A stretch of 64,000 bases of DNA from Pirellulales bacterium (GTDB lineage: Bacteria > Planctomycetota > Planctomycetia > Pirellulales > Lacipirellulaceae), in the NCBI GenBank assembly GCA_019636345.1, contig JAHBXQ010000005.1:372001-436000 (forward strand), given 5' to 3'. Positions 17,886 through 27,460 of this stretch are shown one piece after another. Position numbers and translations under genes: made by a program. Under the pieces are notes generated by a model that made no database searches, was not told the origin of the DNA, and saw only the letters and a list, made by a program, of their open reading frames with translations. Every line of letters begins with the position of its first letter. Position 1 is the first letter of the stretch.

Positions 17886-17953
17886 GGGACGTCTTGCGGA
17901 TTGGTGGCGTGGCTCGCGGCCGAAGGGTTGTGGTGCGCGAGGTGTGGAAGCGG

Positions 17954-18080
17954 GTCGTGATACCATTTGCGGCTTTGGAAGGGTGGCTGGGGTCGCAGCG
18001 CAGCGGAGCCCCCAGGGATCTCCTGGGAGCTCACTTCGTTCGACCCCAGCCACCCTCAAATTGGCAAATGGCATCACGAC
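17954..18080. repeat. 127 bp long inverted repeat (MITE-like)
   Basis: The outer arms are GTCGTGATACCATTTGC and GCAAATGGCATCACGAC, paired with one mismatch. Inner arms GGGTGGCTGGGGTCG and CGACCCCAGCCACCC pair perfectly. The centre holds AGCCCCCAGG and TCCTGGGAGCT. Together they could fold into one long hairpin. A related core fragment occurs near 37171. Confidence 0.85.
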
Positions 18081-18229
18081 CTGAAGGCGAACGGCGTGGT
18101 CAGTTTCGAGGGGGCGGCATACAATCGCCGGTTTTCGCGGCGGTTCGAGGCGGTTGCGGGGCGTAGTGACGACCGCACCGGGTTCGAACGCGCCGGGGCC
18201 CCTGACGACACCTCGCTTCGAATCGAATC

Positions 18230-20266
18230 ATGCTGACAGTAGTGTTGCCCGACGGAACGCGGCGCGAGGCGCCCCCCGAGTCCAGCGCCTACGACGTAGC
18301 GGCGGCGATTGGGCCGGGGCTCGCCAAAGCGAGCGTCGCCGCGGTGGTGGACGGAGAAGTGCGCGACCTGCATGCTCCGCTCGGGGCCGCGGGCGAGGTG
18401 CAACTGCGGCTGCTCACCAAGAAGGATCCCGAGGCGCTGGCGATCATGCGGCACAGCGCCGCGCATGTGATGGCCCAGGCGGTCATGCGTCTGTTCCCCG
18501 GCACGGGTCTGGCCTTCGGGCCGGTGACCGGCGCGGGGTTCTACTACGACTTCGATCTCGACACGCCGATCTCCGAGGAGGACTTCGCGCGGATCGAGGC
18601 GGAGATGCAGAAGATCGTCGCCGACGACTTGCCGTTCGAACGGCTGGAGATGCCGCGCGAGAAAGCGCTTGCGCTGTGCGAGGAGCTGGGTCAGAAGCTG
18701 AAGGTCGAGCACCTGCGCACGGGGCTGGGAGACGAGGCGACCGTGTCGTTCTACCGCCAGGGGGAATTCATCGATCTGTGCCGGGGAAAACACATCCCCA
18801 GCACGGGGCACATCGGCAAGGCGGTCAAGCTGACCAGCGTCGCCGGGGCCTACTGGAAAGGGGACGCCGGCCGCGAACAACTGCAGCGAGTTTACGCCAC
18901 GGCGTTCTTCGACAAGAAGGAACTGGAAGAGCATCTGCGGCAACTTGAGGAAGCGAAGAAGCGCGATCATCGCGTGCTCGGCAAGCAGCTCGAGCTGTTC
19001 ACGATCAGCCAAACAGTGGGGTCGGGACTGATCCTGTGGTTGCCCAAGGGGGCGATCATTCGGCAGACGCTCGAGGACTATCTCAAGACCGAGCTTGCCC
19101 AGCGCGGCTATCAGCCGGTGTACACGCCGAACATCGGCAAGGTCGAGCTGTACCAGATCTCGGGACACTTTCCCTACTACAGCGAGAGCCAGTTCCCGCT
19201 GATCGACCTGGGACCGCGCGAGGGGGCGGCGCCGGGCGAGGGAGAGCGGTACCTGCTGAAGCCGATGAATTGCCCTCACCACATCATGATCTACAAGTCG
19301 AAGCCGCGGTCGTATCGCGACCTGCCGGTGCGGCTGGCGGAGTTCGGCACCGTCTACCGGTACGAGCAGTCGGGCGAGCTGAACGGCATGACCCGCGTGC
19401 GAGGGTTCACGCAGGACGACGCGCACATCTTCTGCACCGAGGAACAGGTGGCGGACGAGTTCCGGGGGTGCCTGGAGATGACGCGCACGGTGCTGGCGTC
19501 GCTGGGGATGACCAATTACCGAGTGCGGCTGGGATTCCGCGATCCCGACGGCGCGAAGTACGTCGGCGGGGCCGAGGTCTGGGACCGGGCCGAGGCGGCG
19601 CTCAAGGCGGTGTGCGAGTCGATGGACCTGCCGGCGATGTCGATCGAGCCGGGCGAGGCGGCGTTCTACGGCCCCAAGGCCGACTTCGTGGTGACCGACT
19701 GCATCGGCCGCGAGTGGCAGTTGGGGACCGTGCAGCTCGACTACAACCTGCCGAGCGAGGAGCGGTTCGGTCTGGAATACACGGGGCCGGACAACAAGCC
19801 CCACCGCCCGGTGATGATCCACCGGGCGCCGCTGGGGAGCATGGAACGATTCGTGGGGGTGCTGATCGAGCACTTTGCCGGGGCGTTCCCGCTGTGGCTG
19901 GCGCCGGAGCAGGCGCGGGTGCTGACGGTGAGCGAGAAGAGCGAGGCCTACGGCCGAGAGGTCGAGGCGAAGCTGAAAGCGGCTGGTCTGCGCGTGACCG
20001 GCGACTACCGCGGGCAGAAGCTGGGGGCGAAGATCCGCGAGGGGCAGCTCGATTTGATCCCCTACCTGCTGGTGGTGGGCGAGAAGGACGCCGAGGGGGG
20101 CACCGTGGCGGTCCGCGACCGGATCGACGGCGATCTGGGGGCGATGCCGGTCGCCGAGGCGATCGCCAAATTCCAGGCGGAAACGGCGGCGCGAACGGTG
20201 CGGCAGGTCGCTGAAGCGACCGCTCCAGCGGCCAGTTCGGGCGAGGAGCTGAGCGGGGGATATTGA
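18230..20266 (+). CDS. thrS: threonine--tRNA ligase
   Basis: ThrRS charges tRNA-Thr. The 678-residue product has the N-terminal TGS domain ([15 protein letters not shown]), the editing domain with [12 protein letters not shown], and the class II core with NCPHH zinc ligand, [14 protein letters not shown] and [20 protein letters not shown]. The C-terminal anticodon-binding domain ends near [10 protein letters not shown]. Length is normal. No obvious Shine-Dalgarno precedes the ATG at 18230. infC follows at 228 bp, a common bacterial gene order. Confidence 0.98.
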   Translation: MLTVVLPDGTRREAPPESSAYDVAAAIGPGLAKASVAAVVDGEVRDLHAPLGAAGEVQLRLLTKKDPEALAIMRHSAAHVMAQAVMRLFPGTGLAFGPVTGAGFYYDFDLDTPISEEDFARIEAEMQKIVADDLPFERLEMPREKALALCEELGQKLKVEHLRTGLGDEATVSFYRQGEFIDLCRGKHIPSTGHIGKAVKLTSVAGAYWKGDAGREQLQRVYATAFFDKKELEEHLRQLEEAKKRDHRVLGKQLELFTISQTVGSGLILWLPKGAIIRQTLEDYLKTELAQRGYQPVYTPNIGKVELYQISGHFPYYSESQFPLIDLGPREGAAPGEGERYLLKPMNCPHHIMIYKSKPRSYRDLPVRLAEFGTVYRYEQSGELNGMTRVRGFTQDDAHIFCTEEQVADEFRGCLEMTRTVLASLGMTNYRVRLGFRDPDGAKYVGGAEVWDRAEAALKAVCESMDLPAMSIEPGEAAFYGPKADFVVTDCIGREWQLGTVQLDYNLPSEERFGLEYTGPDNKPHRPVMIHRAPLGSMERFVGVLIEHFAGAFPLWLAPEQARVLTVSEKSEAYGREVEAKLKAAGLRVTGDYRGQKLGAKIREGQLDLIPYLLVVGEKDAEGGTVAVRDRIDGDLGAMPVAEAIAKFQAETAARTVRQVAEATAPAASSGEELSGGY

Positions 20267-20494
20267 CCGGCGAGCGTCCAAGACTCCAGGAGAACGGATC
20301 ACGGGGGCTCGCGACCGGCATCGTCGCTGCAATTCGTACCAGCGTCGCGCTGGCGCCAGTTGACGCGAACCCCCGGAATAACCAATACTTAGGGGCTCTT
20401 TTCGCGGTCGCGTCCGACAGTTGGGGACGCCCCGGCCGCTGCCCCTGGCTTGCTGACGCCCTGTGACGAACGGGGGGGTCGGCGGTCGCACCCT

Positions 20495-21013
20495 GTGGAG
20501 ACCCTAGCAATCGAACGCAAGCAGCAACGGATCAACGATCAGATCCGCGTTTCGCCGATCCGCGTGATCGGCGCCGAGGGGGACCAACTGGGGGTCATCA
20601 CGCGCGACGAGGCGCTCGAGCGGGCGCGGGAAGCGGGACTCGACCTGGTCGAAGTTGCGCCGACTGAAAAGCCGCCCGTCTGCCGGATCATGGACTTCGG
20701 CAAGTTCAAGTACCAGCAGAAGAAGCGGCTGAACAAGGGTCACACGCACCACAGCAAGAACAAAGAAATTCGCCTGCGGCCGAAGATCGGCGAGCACGAC
20801 TTCATGACCAAGGCCAACCAGGCTCGCAAGTTCCTGGGCGAGAAGGACAAGGTCGTCTTCTCGGTCGTGTTCCGCGGGCGCGAAAACGCCCACGTCGACG
20901 AGGGCTTCAAGCTGATCCAGAAGGTGATCGCCGAGTTGGCCGACATCTCGAAGGTCGAGCAGCACCCGTCGATGCAAGGCCGGCGGATTGTGGTGATCTT
21001 CGCGCCCAAGTAA
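20495..21013 (+). CDS. infC: translation initiation factor IF-3
   Basis: IF-3 binds the 30S subunit and proofreads start codons. The N-domain (RINDQIRVSPIRVIGAEGDQLG), the linker with PPVCRIMDFGKFKYQQKK and the C-domain (IRLRPKIGEHDF, FRGRENAHVDEG) are complete. I propose the GTG at 20495, which puts 11 residues before RIND, like other IF-3 proteins. An ATG at 20450 would add 15 Arg/Gly-rich residues and is the alternative. Non-ATG starts are typical of infC. The usual rpmI and rplT genes do not follow; the next gene is on the other strand. Confidence 0.95.
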   Translation: METLAIERKQQRINDQIRVSPIRVIGAEGDQLGVITRDEALERAREAGLDLVEVAPTEKPPVCRIMDFGKFKYQQKKRLNKGHTHHSKNKEIRLRPKIGEHDFMTKANQARKFLGEKDKVVFSVVFRGRENAHVDEGFKLIQKVIAELADISKVEQHPSMQGRRIVVIFAPK

Positions 21014-21035
21014 GGCCGGGCGGCAGGAGCGGGGT

Positions 21036-21062
21036 TCCTCGGCAGCTAGCGCCGTCCGCTCA
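21036..21062. repeat. half copy of the TGAGCGG/CCGCTCA repeat
   Basis: Only the right end (TTCCTCGGCAGCTAGCGCCGTCCGCTCA) of the element is recognisable, between infC and the convergent POTRA gene. The left half is missing or diverged. Confidence 0.65.
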
Positions 21063-21085
21063 TCGCGGGGGTCGGCGCGCGACGT

Positions 21086-23683
21086 TCACTTGACGAGCTT
21101 GCCCTCGTCCTGCTGGCGCGCTTGGCGGGTCTCTGCGGGGTCGACCAGCGCGCGGAGTTTGGCTTCGGCGAGGTCGCGGAGGCCGTCGTCCCAGGCTTCG
21201 ACGAGCGCGGTTTCGATCGTCTGGCCGATCGGGCGCTGCGGCGACTGTTCGATCCGCTGGGCGACGACCTCGAGCACGGCGCCCCACGGGGCGGGCAGCT
21301 CGGCCGCCAGTTTCTGTCGCTCGCGCGTCTCAAGCGCGGCGAACGACTCGAACGTCGCTCGCGTCGCGGCGGCAAAGCCGTAGTCGCCGTAGACCGCCAG
21401 CCGGACGTCGGTCGCAAGACTGTCGTCGCTGAGCCGGCGGACCGCGGCGTCGACGAACTGGGTCGGGTCGATCATGGTCTTCGTGCTGGCGGCAAACAGC
21501 GTCGCGGCGAAGAGCCCGACGGGACCCGTGTCGCGGGCGCGGGCAATTCGCTTGAGCTCGCGATTGGCGCCGCGGACGGAACTGATCAACCCTCGTTCGT
21601 GAGCCGCGGCGAACGACGCCTCGCGGACCAGGGTCCACGGCCAACTGCCGCGAGGGAACATCGCGTCGGCGATCGCCGGCCCGAACATGACGGCCGTGGC
21701 GCCGCAGGGGTCGGTCTCGGCTTGCAGCCGGGGGCGATCGGCCAGCGGCGAGGCGAGCCGGAACGCGGGTCGCGGCGCCCCGAGCGGCGTCTTGCCGGCC
21801 AATCGCGGTGCCCACTGGGCCAGTTGGGCGTCGAACCAACCCTGCTCGGCCAAATGCCGGGCCTGCCGGCAGACGAGGCTCGCGACCGGGTCGGCGGCGG
21901 CGAGGGGCTGCTCGGCGATCTGATCGGCAAGGAACCGGGCCCAGGAGGACGCCGGGCGCTGAGCCGAATACCGCTGATCGAGTCGAGCGGCCTGCGCCTG
22001 GATGCGGGCCTGCTCCTTAGCGAACGCCCCGGGGACGAACCCGAACTGAACGCTCGCCCCGGGCAAGGTCGAGCGAACGTGCCGCAGTCGGCCGGTCGCC
22101 GCTTCGACGGTCAGTTCCATCCCGCCGACGGCGACGACCGCCTGATCGTCGCGGCATGCGACGCGCGAGCCCTCGCGATGGGCGAGATGCACCAGCGCCA
22201 CCGGTTCGATCTGGGCGGTGAACTCGCCGGCGGAAGCGGCGGAGTCGCCGGACCCGGCCGAGCGGAAGCCGGGGACGAGCTTGAGCGTCGATTTGAATTC
22301 GTTCCCTGCGACCGGTCCCGGAACGAATTGGAGTTGCAGGGTCGGGCGCCCCGGCAGGGGATGCTCGATTCGCTCGTTGCGGCTCCAATTGCAGACGAGC
22401 AGCTCGCCGCCGGCGACCAGCGCGGCATGATGCAATTGCACCCCAGGCGGCACGGAGGTCGTGGCGTCGACGAGCCAGCCCCCTCCCGGCCGCACCGCAG
22501 CGACGAACGACTGAGCCGCCGCGCCCTTGCGGGCCGTGGTCTTGAACTGGCACAGCAGATCGTCGGCGGCCGGGTCGGCAAGCTGCGACTCCAGCCACCC
22601 GGCGCACCGGGCCAAGGCGGCGTCGGCCGGGGCGAGCGGCGCCCCCAGCGGGGCGACGTGGGGGTACTCGACCAACTCGATCGCCAGTTCGACCGGCGCC
22701 GTCTCGCCCCGTTTCTGCGCGGGGGTGAGCTTGGGGACGCGGGCGGCGACCTCGTACGTCCAGAAGCGGCACGATTGCCGCAATCGTTCATGAATCGCGG
22801 CGAGCGATTCGCCCGTGACCCGGTCGCCGACCTCGGCGGCAATCAATGCGAGCGCCTGCGCGCGGGTGTTGCGCTCGAGCCCTGCGACGACGATCTCCGC
22901 GGCGACCGCTTGCGGGCCGAGTCGCTGGACGTCGACCTCCCAATCGACCCGTGCGCGCCCGCGATCGAGGATCACGGCGACCTCGACCGTCGCGGCCGGA
23001 TAGCCGAGCGTCGTCAGGCGGTTTTCCACGACGCGGCGTAAGCCCGCGACGTCGAGGCTCGCCGGCTCGCCCCGGACGAACGCCGGGCGCCCCGGAGATT
23101 GGTCATGCGGCGTCGCCGTCGGCTTGCCCGCGACGGACAGCGACCACGAGCGCGGGGGCGGGACCGTGGTGAGCGACTTCACCAGCGCCGTGCGGACCTT
23201 GGCCGTGCCGCCGACGACGCGCAAGCTTCGCAGCCGAAAGTGCTGGCCCTCGTGGATGTAGGCCGAGACCGAGTCGGTGACCGAGTCGTACGAGGCGTCG
23301 ACGACCGCGTCGGGGAAACCGCTCTGGCAGTAGCCGGCCCGCAGCCGCGCTTGGAGCGCGTCGAGGAACGCGGCCATGTCGGCGCTGGGGCGAGCGGCGG
23401 CTTGCAGTTCGAGATCCAACAGCAGCGCCCGGCGAACCTCGAGCGGGTCGCATTGCCGCACGCCGACAAGCTCGAGGCGGCGCAGGTCGCCGGCGTCGCC
23501 GACTTGACGCGCCGGGGCGGTCGATGGGTTGGGAGCGGCGGCCAGGGGCGCGGCGGCCAGCGCGACGAGGCTCGCCGCCAGGGTCAGGGCGAGGGCCCCA
23601 CAGCGGCGCAAGCCGGACGCGAGCGCCTGTGGCTCACGCGAAGGGGCGAGCAGCCGACGACAAACCGGGACCATCCATGGCAT
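21086..23683 (-). CDS. exported protein with POTRA-like domains, no beta-barrel seen
   Basis: The 865-residue protein has an N-terminal hydrophobic segment (LALTLAASLVALAAAPLAAA) suggesting export. Residues ~65-270 show two or three POTRA-like blocks: RLELVGVRQCDPLEVRRALL..YCQSGFPDAVVDASYD and AYIHEGQHFRLRSLRVVGG, then RVVENRLTTLGYPAATVEVAVILD. POTRA domains usually precede BamA/TamA/ShlB barrels. Here the remaining ~600 residues are Ala/Leu-rich with no alternating barrel pattern or terminal aromatic residue. The function is unknown; a periplasmic scaffold is possible. The start at 23683 is uncertain by a few codons. Confidence 0.72.
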   Translation of the reverse strand: MPWMVPVCRRLLAPSREPQALASGLRRCGALALTLAASLVALAAAPLAAAPNPSTAPARQVGDAGDLRRLELVGVRQCDPLEVRRALLLDLELQAAARPSADMAAFLDALQARLRAGYCQSGFPDAVVDASYDSVTDSVSAYIHEGQHFRLRSLRVVGGTAKVRTALVKSLTTVPPPRSWSLSVAGKPTATPHDQSPGRPAFVRGEPASLDVAGLRRVVENRLTTLGYPAATVEVAVILDRGRARVDWEVDVQRLGPQAVAAEIVVAGLERNTRAQALALIAAEVGDRVTGESLAAIHERLRQSCRFWTYEVAARVPKLTPAQKRGETAPVELAIELVEYPHVAPLGAPLAPADAALARCAGWLESQLADPAADDLLCQFKTTARKGAAAQSFVAAVRPGGGWLVDATTSVPPGVQLHHAALVAGGELLVCNWSRNERIEHPLPGRPTLQLQFVPGPVAGNEFKSTLKLVPGFRSAGSGDSAASAGEFTAQIEPVALVHLAHREGSRVACRDDQAVVAVGGMELTVEAATGRLRHVRSTLPGASVQFGFVPGAFAKEQARIQAQAARLDQRYSAQRPASSWARFLADQIAEQPLAAADPVASLVCRQARHLAEQGWFDAQLAQWAPRLAGKTPLGAPRPAFRLASPLADRPRLQAETDPCGATAVMFGPAIADAMFPRGSWPWTLVREASFAAAHERGLISSVRGANRELKRIARARDTGPVGLFAATLFAASTKTMIDPTQFVDAAVRRLSDDSLATDVRLAVYGDYGFAAATRATFESFAALETRERQKLAAELPAPWGAVLEVVAQRIEQSPQRPIGQTIETALVEAWDDGLRDLAEAKLRALVDPAETRQARQQDEGKLVK

Positions 23684-24119
23684 CGAAGCGTCCTCCTGAC
23701 GCAGGGGCGGCGCGAACTCAGGGCCGCGAGCGTGCGGCCGGGCGGGGGTTCGGACCGCCTCACTATATCCGCCCCGGTCGCGGGGAGCCTACCGCGGTTT
23801 TTCGCCCGTTGCGTGAACCGACGCACGGCCCCGGGCGTGCGCCGTCGCGCGGCAATTCTGCGCAGTTTAGTCGACTTGCCTATCCGCCCGGGGCGTCGGT
23901 TAGAATCCGGCGGCTGCGGTTCCGCTTGTTCCTGCACCGCGGTCAGCGCAGAGTTCGTCGAGAGCGGATGCCCGTGGACCAAGCTCCAATGACCAAACCT
24001 CGATGGCCAAGAATCGATTTGCTAGCACCGCTTGGCGATTGGGGAAACGATTCGTGGTCACTTCCCCCGCGCGTCCTTTGCGGTGAATCCCTCCCCCCTC
24101 AACATCGAAGGCAGTCCGC
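23684..24119. other. divergent intergenic region upstream of ald
   Basis: These 436 bp lie between the divergent POTRA and ald genes. No convincing gene, hairpin or operator was recognised. Confidence 0.4.
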
Positions 24120-25229
24120 ATGATCGTCGGCGTTCCTAAAGAAGTGAAGTTGGACGAGTACCGCGTCGCCATGTTGCCGGTGGGGGTCGAGGAGCTCGTC
24201 CGGCGGGGGCATCGGGTGCTGATCGAAGCGGGGGCCGGGCTGGGGTCCGGGATTCCCGATCACGATTACCAAGACGCCGGCGCCGTGCTGGCCGCCGCCC
24301 CCGACGAGATCTTCGGCGAGGCCGATCTCATCGTGAAGGTCAAGGAACCGCAGGCGAACGAGTGGCCGCTGATCCGCCGCGGGCAGACGGTGTTCACCTA
24401 CTTCCACTTCGCGGCCGATCGCGAGTTGACCGAGGCGGTGCTGGCGACCGGTTGCACGGCGGTGGCGTACGAGACGCTGGCCGACAACCAGGGCCGGCTG
24501 CCCCTGCTCACCCCCATGAGCGAAGTCGCCGGGCGGATGAGCATCCAAGAGGGGGCCAAGTACCTGGAGCGCCCGCAGATGGGGCGCGGCATTCTGCTGG
24601 GGGGCGTCCCCGGGGTCGCTCCGGCGAACATCACGATCTTGGGAGGCGGGGTCGTCGGCGCCAACGCCGCGAAGATCGCCGCGGGCTTCAACGCGAACGT
24701 CGCGATCCTCGACATCAACATGGACCGCCTGCGGTATCTGTCCGACGTGATGCCCCCCAACGTCGACGTGCTGTACAGCGACCGGCACATCATCCGCGAG
24801 CAACTGCGGCTGGCCGATCTCGTGGTGGGGGCGGTGCTCATCCCGGGGGCGAAGGCGCCGCGGCTGATCGAGCGCGAGCATCTCAAGGAGATGAAGCCGG
24901 GCGCGGTGATCATCGACGTGGCGATCGACCAAGGGGGGTGCATCGCCACCAGCCGCCCTACGACCCACAGCAATCCCACCTATATCGTCGACGAGGTGCT
25001 GCACTACTGCGTCACGAACATGCCGGGCGCGGTGGGGCGGACCAGCACGTTTGCGCTGTGCAACGTAACGCTCCCCTGGGTGATCGAACTGGCCCAACGC
25101 GGCGTCGAGCAGGCGGCCGCCACGCTGCCGCCGATCGCTCGGGCGGTGAACATGCACGCCGGCGAGGTGACCAACCGGGCGGTGGCCGAGACGTTCCACC
25201 TGCCGCTGGCGAATCGGTGGGGGGGATGA
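24120..25229 (+). CDS. ald: alanine dehydrogenase
   Basis: Ald interconverts L-alanine and pyruvate plus ammonia with NAD. The 369-residue protein matches the family in length. It starts MIVGVPKEVKLDEYRVAM, has the substrate-side VKVKEP lysine and the FTYFHFAAD histidine, the Rossmann motif LGGGVVGANAAKIAAG, and the late HYCVTNMPGAVGRTST. The ATG at 24120 fits the family N-terminus exactly. It appears to be a single-gene unit. Confidence 0.97.
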   Translation: MIVGVPKEVKLDEYRVAMLPVGVEELVRRGHRVLIEAGAGLGSGIPDHDYQDAGAVLAAAPDEIFGEADLIVKVKEPQANEWPLIRRGQTVFTYFHFAADRELTEAVLATGCTAVAYETLADNQGRLPLLTPMSEVAGRMSIQEGAKYLERPQMGRGILLGGVPGVAPANITILGGGVVGANAAKIAAGFNANVAILDINMDRLRYLSDVMPPNVDVLYSDRHIIREQLRLADLVVGAVLIPGAKAPRLIEREHLKEMKPGAVIIDVAIDQGGCIATSRPTTHSNPTYIVDEVLHYCVTNMPGAVGRTSTFALCNVTLPWVIELAQRGVEQAAATLPPIARAVNMHAGEVTNRAVAETFHLPLANRWGG

Positions 25230-25335
25230 GCGCGATGGCGGGCGGCGCGTGGTCCGCCCCCCCCAAAATCTGCACTCCAGACGCGAGAGTACGGTTCGGA
25301 TCAGTCAGTTGAGCCCGGGGCAACGGCAACCCGCG

Positions 25336-25812
25336 CTACTCGCCGGGCGCCAGTGGCGTGGCGCCGCGGTCCGTGGCGCCCGGCGCATTCGGCAAGCGCG
25401 AATTGTACATGCGCTGCACGACTGCGACGATGATGCTCGTGGACCATCCGAGCATCAAGACTCCGACCACCGCTTCGATCGGCCCCAAGAGCCGCCACGA
25501 CACAGGGGGAATCACGTCGCCGAATCCCAAGGTCGAATAACTGGTCATCGAAAAGTAAAACGCCGTCTCGAAATCAGGCAGCACGCCGCCGGCGGCGTAG
25601 GCCGCCGCCCAGACCGACATCTCCAAGAGATGCAGGACGAGCAGCAGGCTGACGAGTCGAATCAGCGTCCACACCGGTCGCGACGCTGCGGAGGACGTCT
25701 TCGCCGGCTTCCAGACGCCGGTCGCAGGAATGACGAGATACACGCTGCCCGCCGCATGACACGTGACGGTCACGCTGGTCAGCGCGAGGGCGTAGAGTAT
25801 TTGCTCAAGCAT
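25336..25812 (-). CDS. two-TM potassium channel family protein
   Basis: The 158-residue protein has about three hydrophobic segments and a pore loop with the selectivity filter TLGFGD at residues 94-99, preceded by FSMTSYS. This fits the Ion_trans_2 family, where four subunits make a K+ pore. TLGFGD is a variant of TVGYGD seen in prokaryotic channels. No RCK/TrkA-N domain is attached. The gene converges on ald. Confidence 0.85.
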   Translation of the reverse strand: MLEQILYALALTSVTVTCHAAGSVYLVIPATGVWKPAKTSSAASRPVWTLIRLVSLLLVLHLLEMSVWAAAYAAGGVLPDFETAFYFSMTSYSTLGFGDVIPPVSWRLLGPIEAVVGVLMLGWSTSIIVAVVQRMYNSRLPNAPGATDRGATPLAPGE

Positions 25813-26199
25813 GGACGAGTCGTGAGCCGCGGCAAGGAATGAGCTGTCAGGCTCATGCTATCTTCGCACGACGCACAAGCGTTCGGAAGCGCCGCCGTAA
25901 CCGTTCGCGTTCCAGGTTGAACAACTGGTCTGCGCGCAGGACGTCTGCGCAGCGGCGCTCGGCGATTCTGTCGATGGGACGCCACGGAGCATGGCGCCTG
26001 CGTCCCGCGGCCGAGCCTCGAAGAGCCGTTGGCCGCGCGGCGGAGCGACCTGTGCCGGTTGTTCCAACCGCGGGGGACTGGGCCGGCCGCGTTTCCGGCC
26101 CGCGGATTGCATCCTGCGGGTTGGGCGAAGCTAGATTTGCCGGGGCCGGCATGCGGCTCTGCGCGGATTCGCACACTCGCCCGAACGGAGCGCCGCACC
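25813..26199. other. intergenic between channel gene and fbp
   Basis: I see no supportable gene in these 387 bp. A long frame continuous with fbp exists, but its residues are Arg/Pro/Gly-rich and unlike FBPase, so it is read as untranslated leader. Confidence 0.4.
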
Positions 26200-27219
26200 G
26201 TGACGCACCACCGAGCCCATCTCAGCCAGACGTTCGAACGCCACATCCTCGAGCAGCAACAGGATTGGCATCCCGAGGCGCGGGGGAACTTCTCGTGGCT
26301 GCTGGCGGGGATCGTGCTGGCGTGCAAGATCATCGGCGAGGAGGTCCGCCGGCTGGGACTGTCGACCGCCCGCGGCGCCGCCGGCGAGACGAACGTCCAC
26401 GGCGAACGCCAGCAGGGGATCGACGTGTTCGCCAACGAGGTGCTGATGGAGTGCCTTGGCGCGCGGGGGAACGTGGGCCTGTTGGCTTCGGAGGAGAACG
26501 AGGAGCCGGTCGTCGTGCTCGAAGCCCCCGAAAAGGGGAACTACATCGTCGTGTTCGATCCGCTGGACGGGTCGAGCAACCTGGACGTCAACGTCAGCGT
26601 GGGGACGATCTTCTCGGTCTACAAACGGGCGACGCGAAACGGCGGCCCGATTCACGACGAAGTGCTGCAACCGGGGCGCGACCAGATCGCCGCGGGGTAC
26701 GTGCTGTACGGATCGTCGACGATGCTGGTCTACACGACGGGCCGCGGGGTGCACGGGTTCACGCTCGATCCGACGATCGGGACGTTCGTGCTGACCCACC
26801 CCGACATGAAGATGCCCGACCGGGGATGGACCTACTCGGTCAACGAGTCGTACGCCGACGGATTTCCGCCGTACTGCCGACGGTTTCTGCATTGGCTGAA
26901 GAGCGGCGAGGACGACGCGGCGTATCGGTCGCGGTACATCGGGTCGCTGGTGGCCGATTTCCACCGGACGCTGCTGACGGGGGGGATCTTCATGTACCCG
27001 CCGACCAGTTCGTTTCCCGAGGGGAAGCTGCGGCTGGCGTACGAAGCGAACCCGATCGCGCTGTTGGCCGAGCAAGCCGGGGGACTGGCGACCGACGGCC
27101 ACGGGCGGATCCTCGACATCGAGCCGACCGCGCTGCACCAACGCGTGCCGCTGTTCGTCGGAAGCCGCCTGGAGATGCAGAAACTGCGCGCGTTCGTCGA
27201 GTCGCCTCTGAAGGTCTGA
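26200..27219 (+). CDS. fbp: class I fructose-1,6-bisphosphatase
   Basis: Fbp removes the C1 phosphate of fructose-1,6-bisphosphate in gluconeogenesis or the Calvin cycle. The GTG start at 26200 (read as MTHHRAHLSQTFE) gives 339 residues, the normal size. Key motifs are ASEENEE and the metal-binding DPLDGSSNLDVN near residues 120-131, followed by VLYGSSTMLVYTTG, IGSLVADFHRTLL and YEANPIALLAEQAGG. An earlier in-frame start would add 57 unrelated residues, so it was not used. Confidence 0.95.
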   Translation: MTHHRAHLSQTFERHILEQQQDWHPEARGNFSWLLAGIVLACKIIGEEVRRLGLSTARGAAGETNVHGERQQGIDVFANEVLMECLGARGNVGLLASEENEEPVVVLEAPEKGNYIVVFDPLDGSSNLDVNVSVGTIFSVYKRATRNGGPIHDEVLQPGRDQIAAGYVLYGSSTMLVYTTGRGVHGFTLDPTIGTFVLTHPDMKMPDRGWTYSVNESYADGFPPYCRRFLHWLKSGEDDAAYRSRYIGSLVADFHRTLLTGGIFMYPPTSSFPEGKLRLAYEANPIALLAEQAGGLATDGHGRILDIEPTALHQRVPLFVGSRLEMQKLRAFVESPLKV

Positions 27220-27460
27220 GGGGGGCTCTGAGGGGGGCGTAGAGGCCATCGGCTGTCGGCATGATCGCCCGCTGGCGCCGGCGCACAAACATGTTTGAAG
27301 CGCCGGTTTCTGCGGCCCGCTTGGTTGCGACGTCCGGTGACGGTGACGCCCCTGTACGCCTGTTCGGGGATATGTTGATCCGAACACCATGCCTGGGGCG
27401 ATATGGCGATTTTTTTGACTTTTGTAAACATATTTTCATTGCCGGGGGGTGGGTCGCGTC

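Noticed and set aside
18074-20491. An 805-codon frame antisense to thrS
   Set aside because: Low-complexity Arg/Leu/His composition and full overlap with a certain housekeeping gene.
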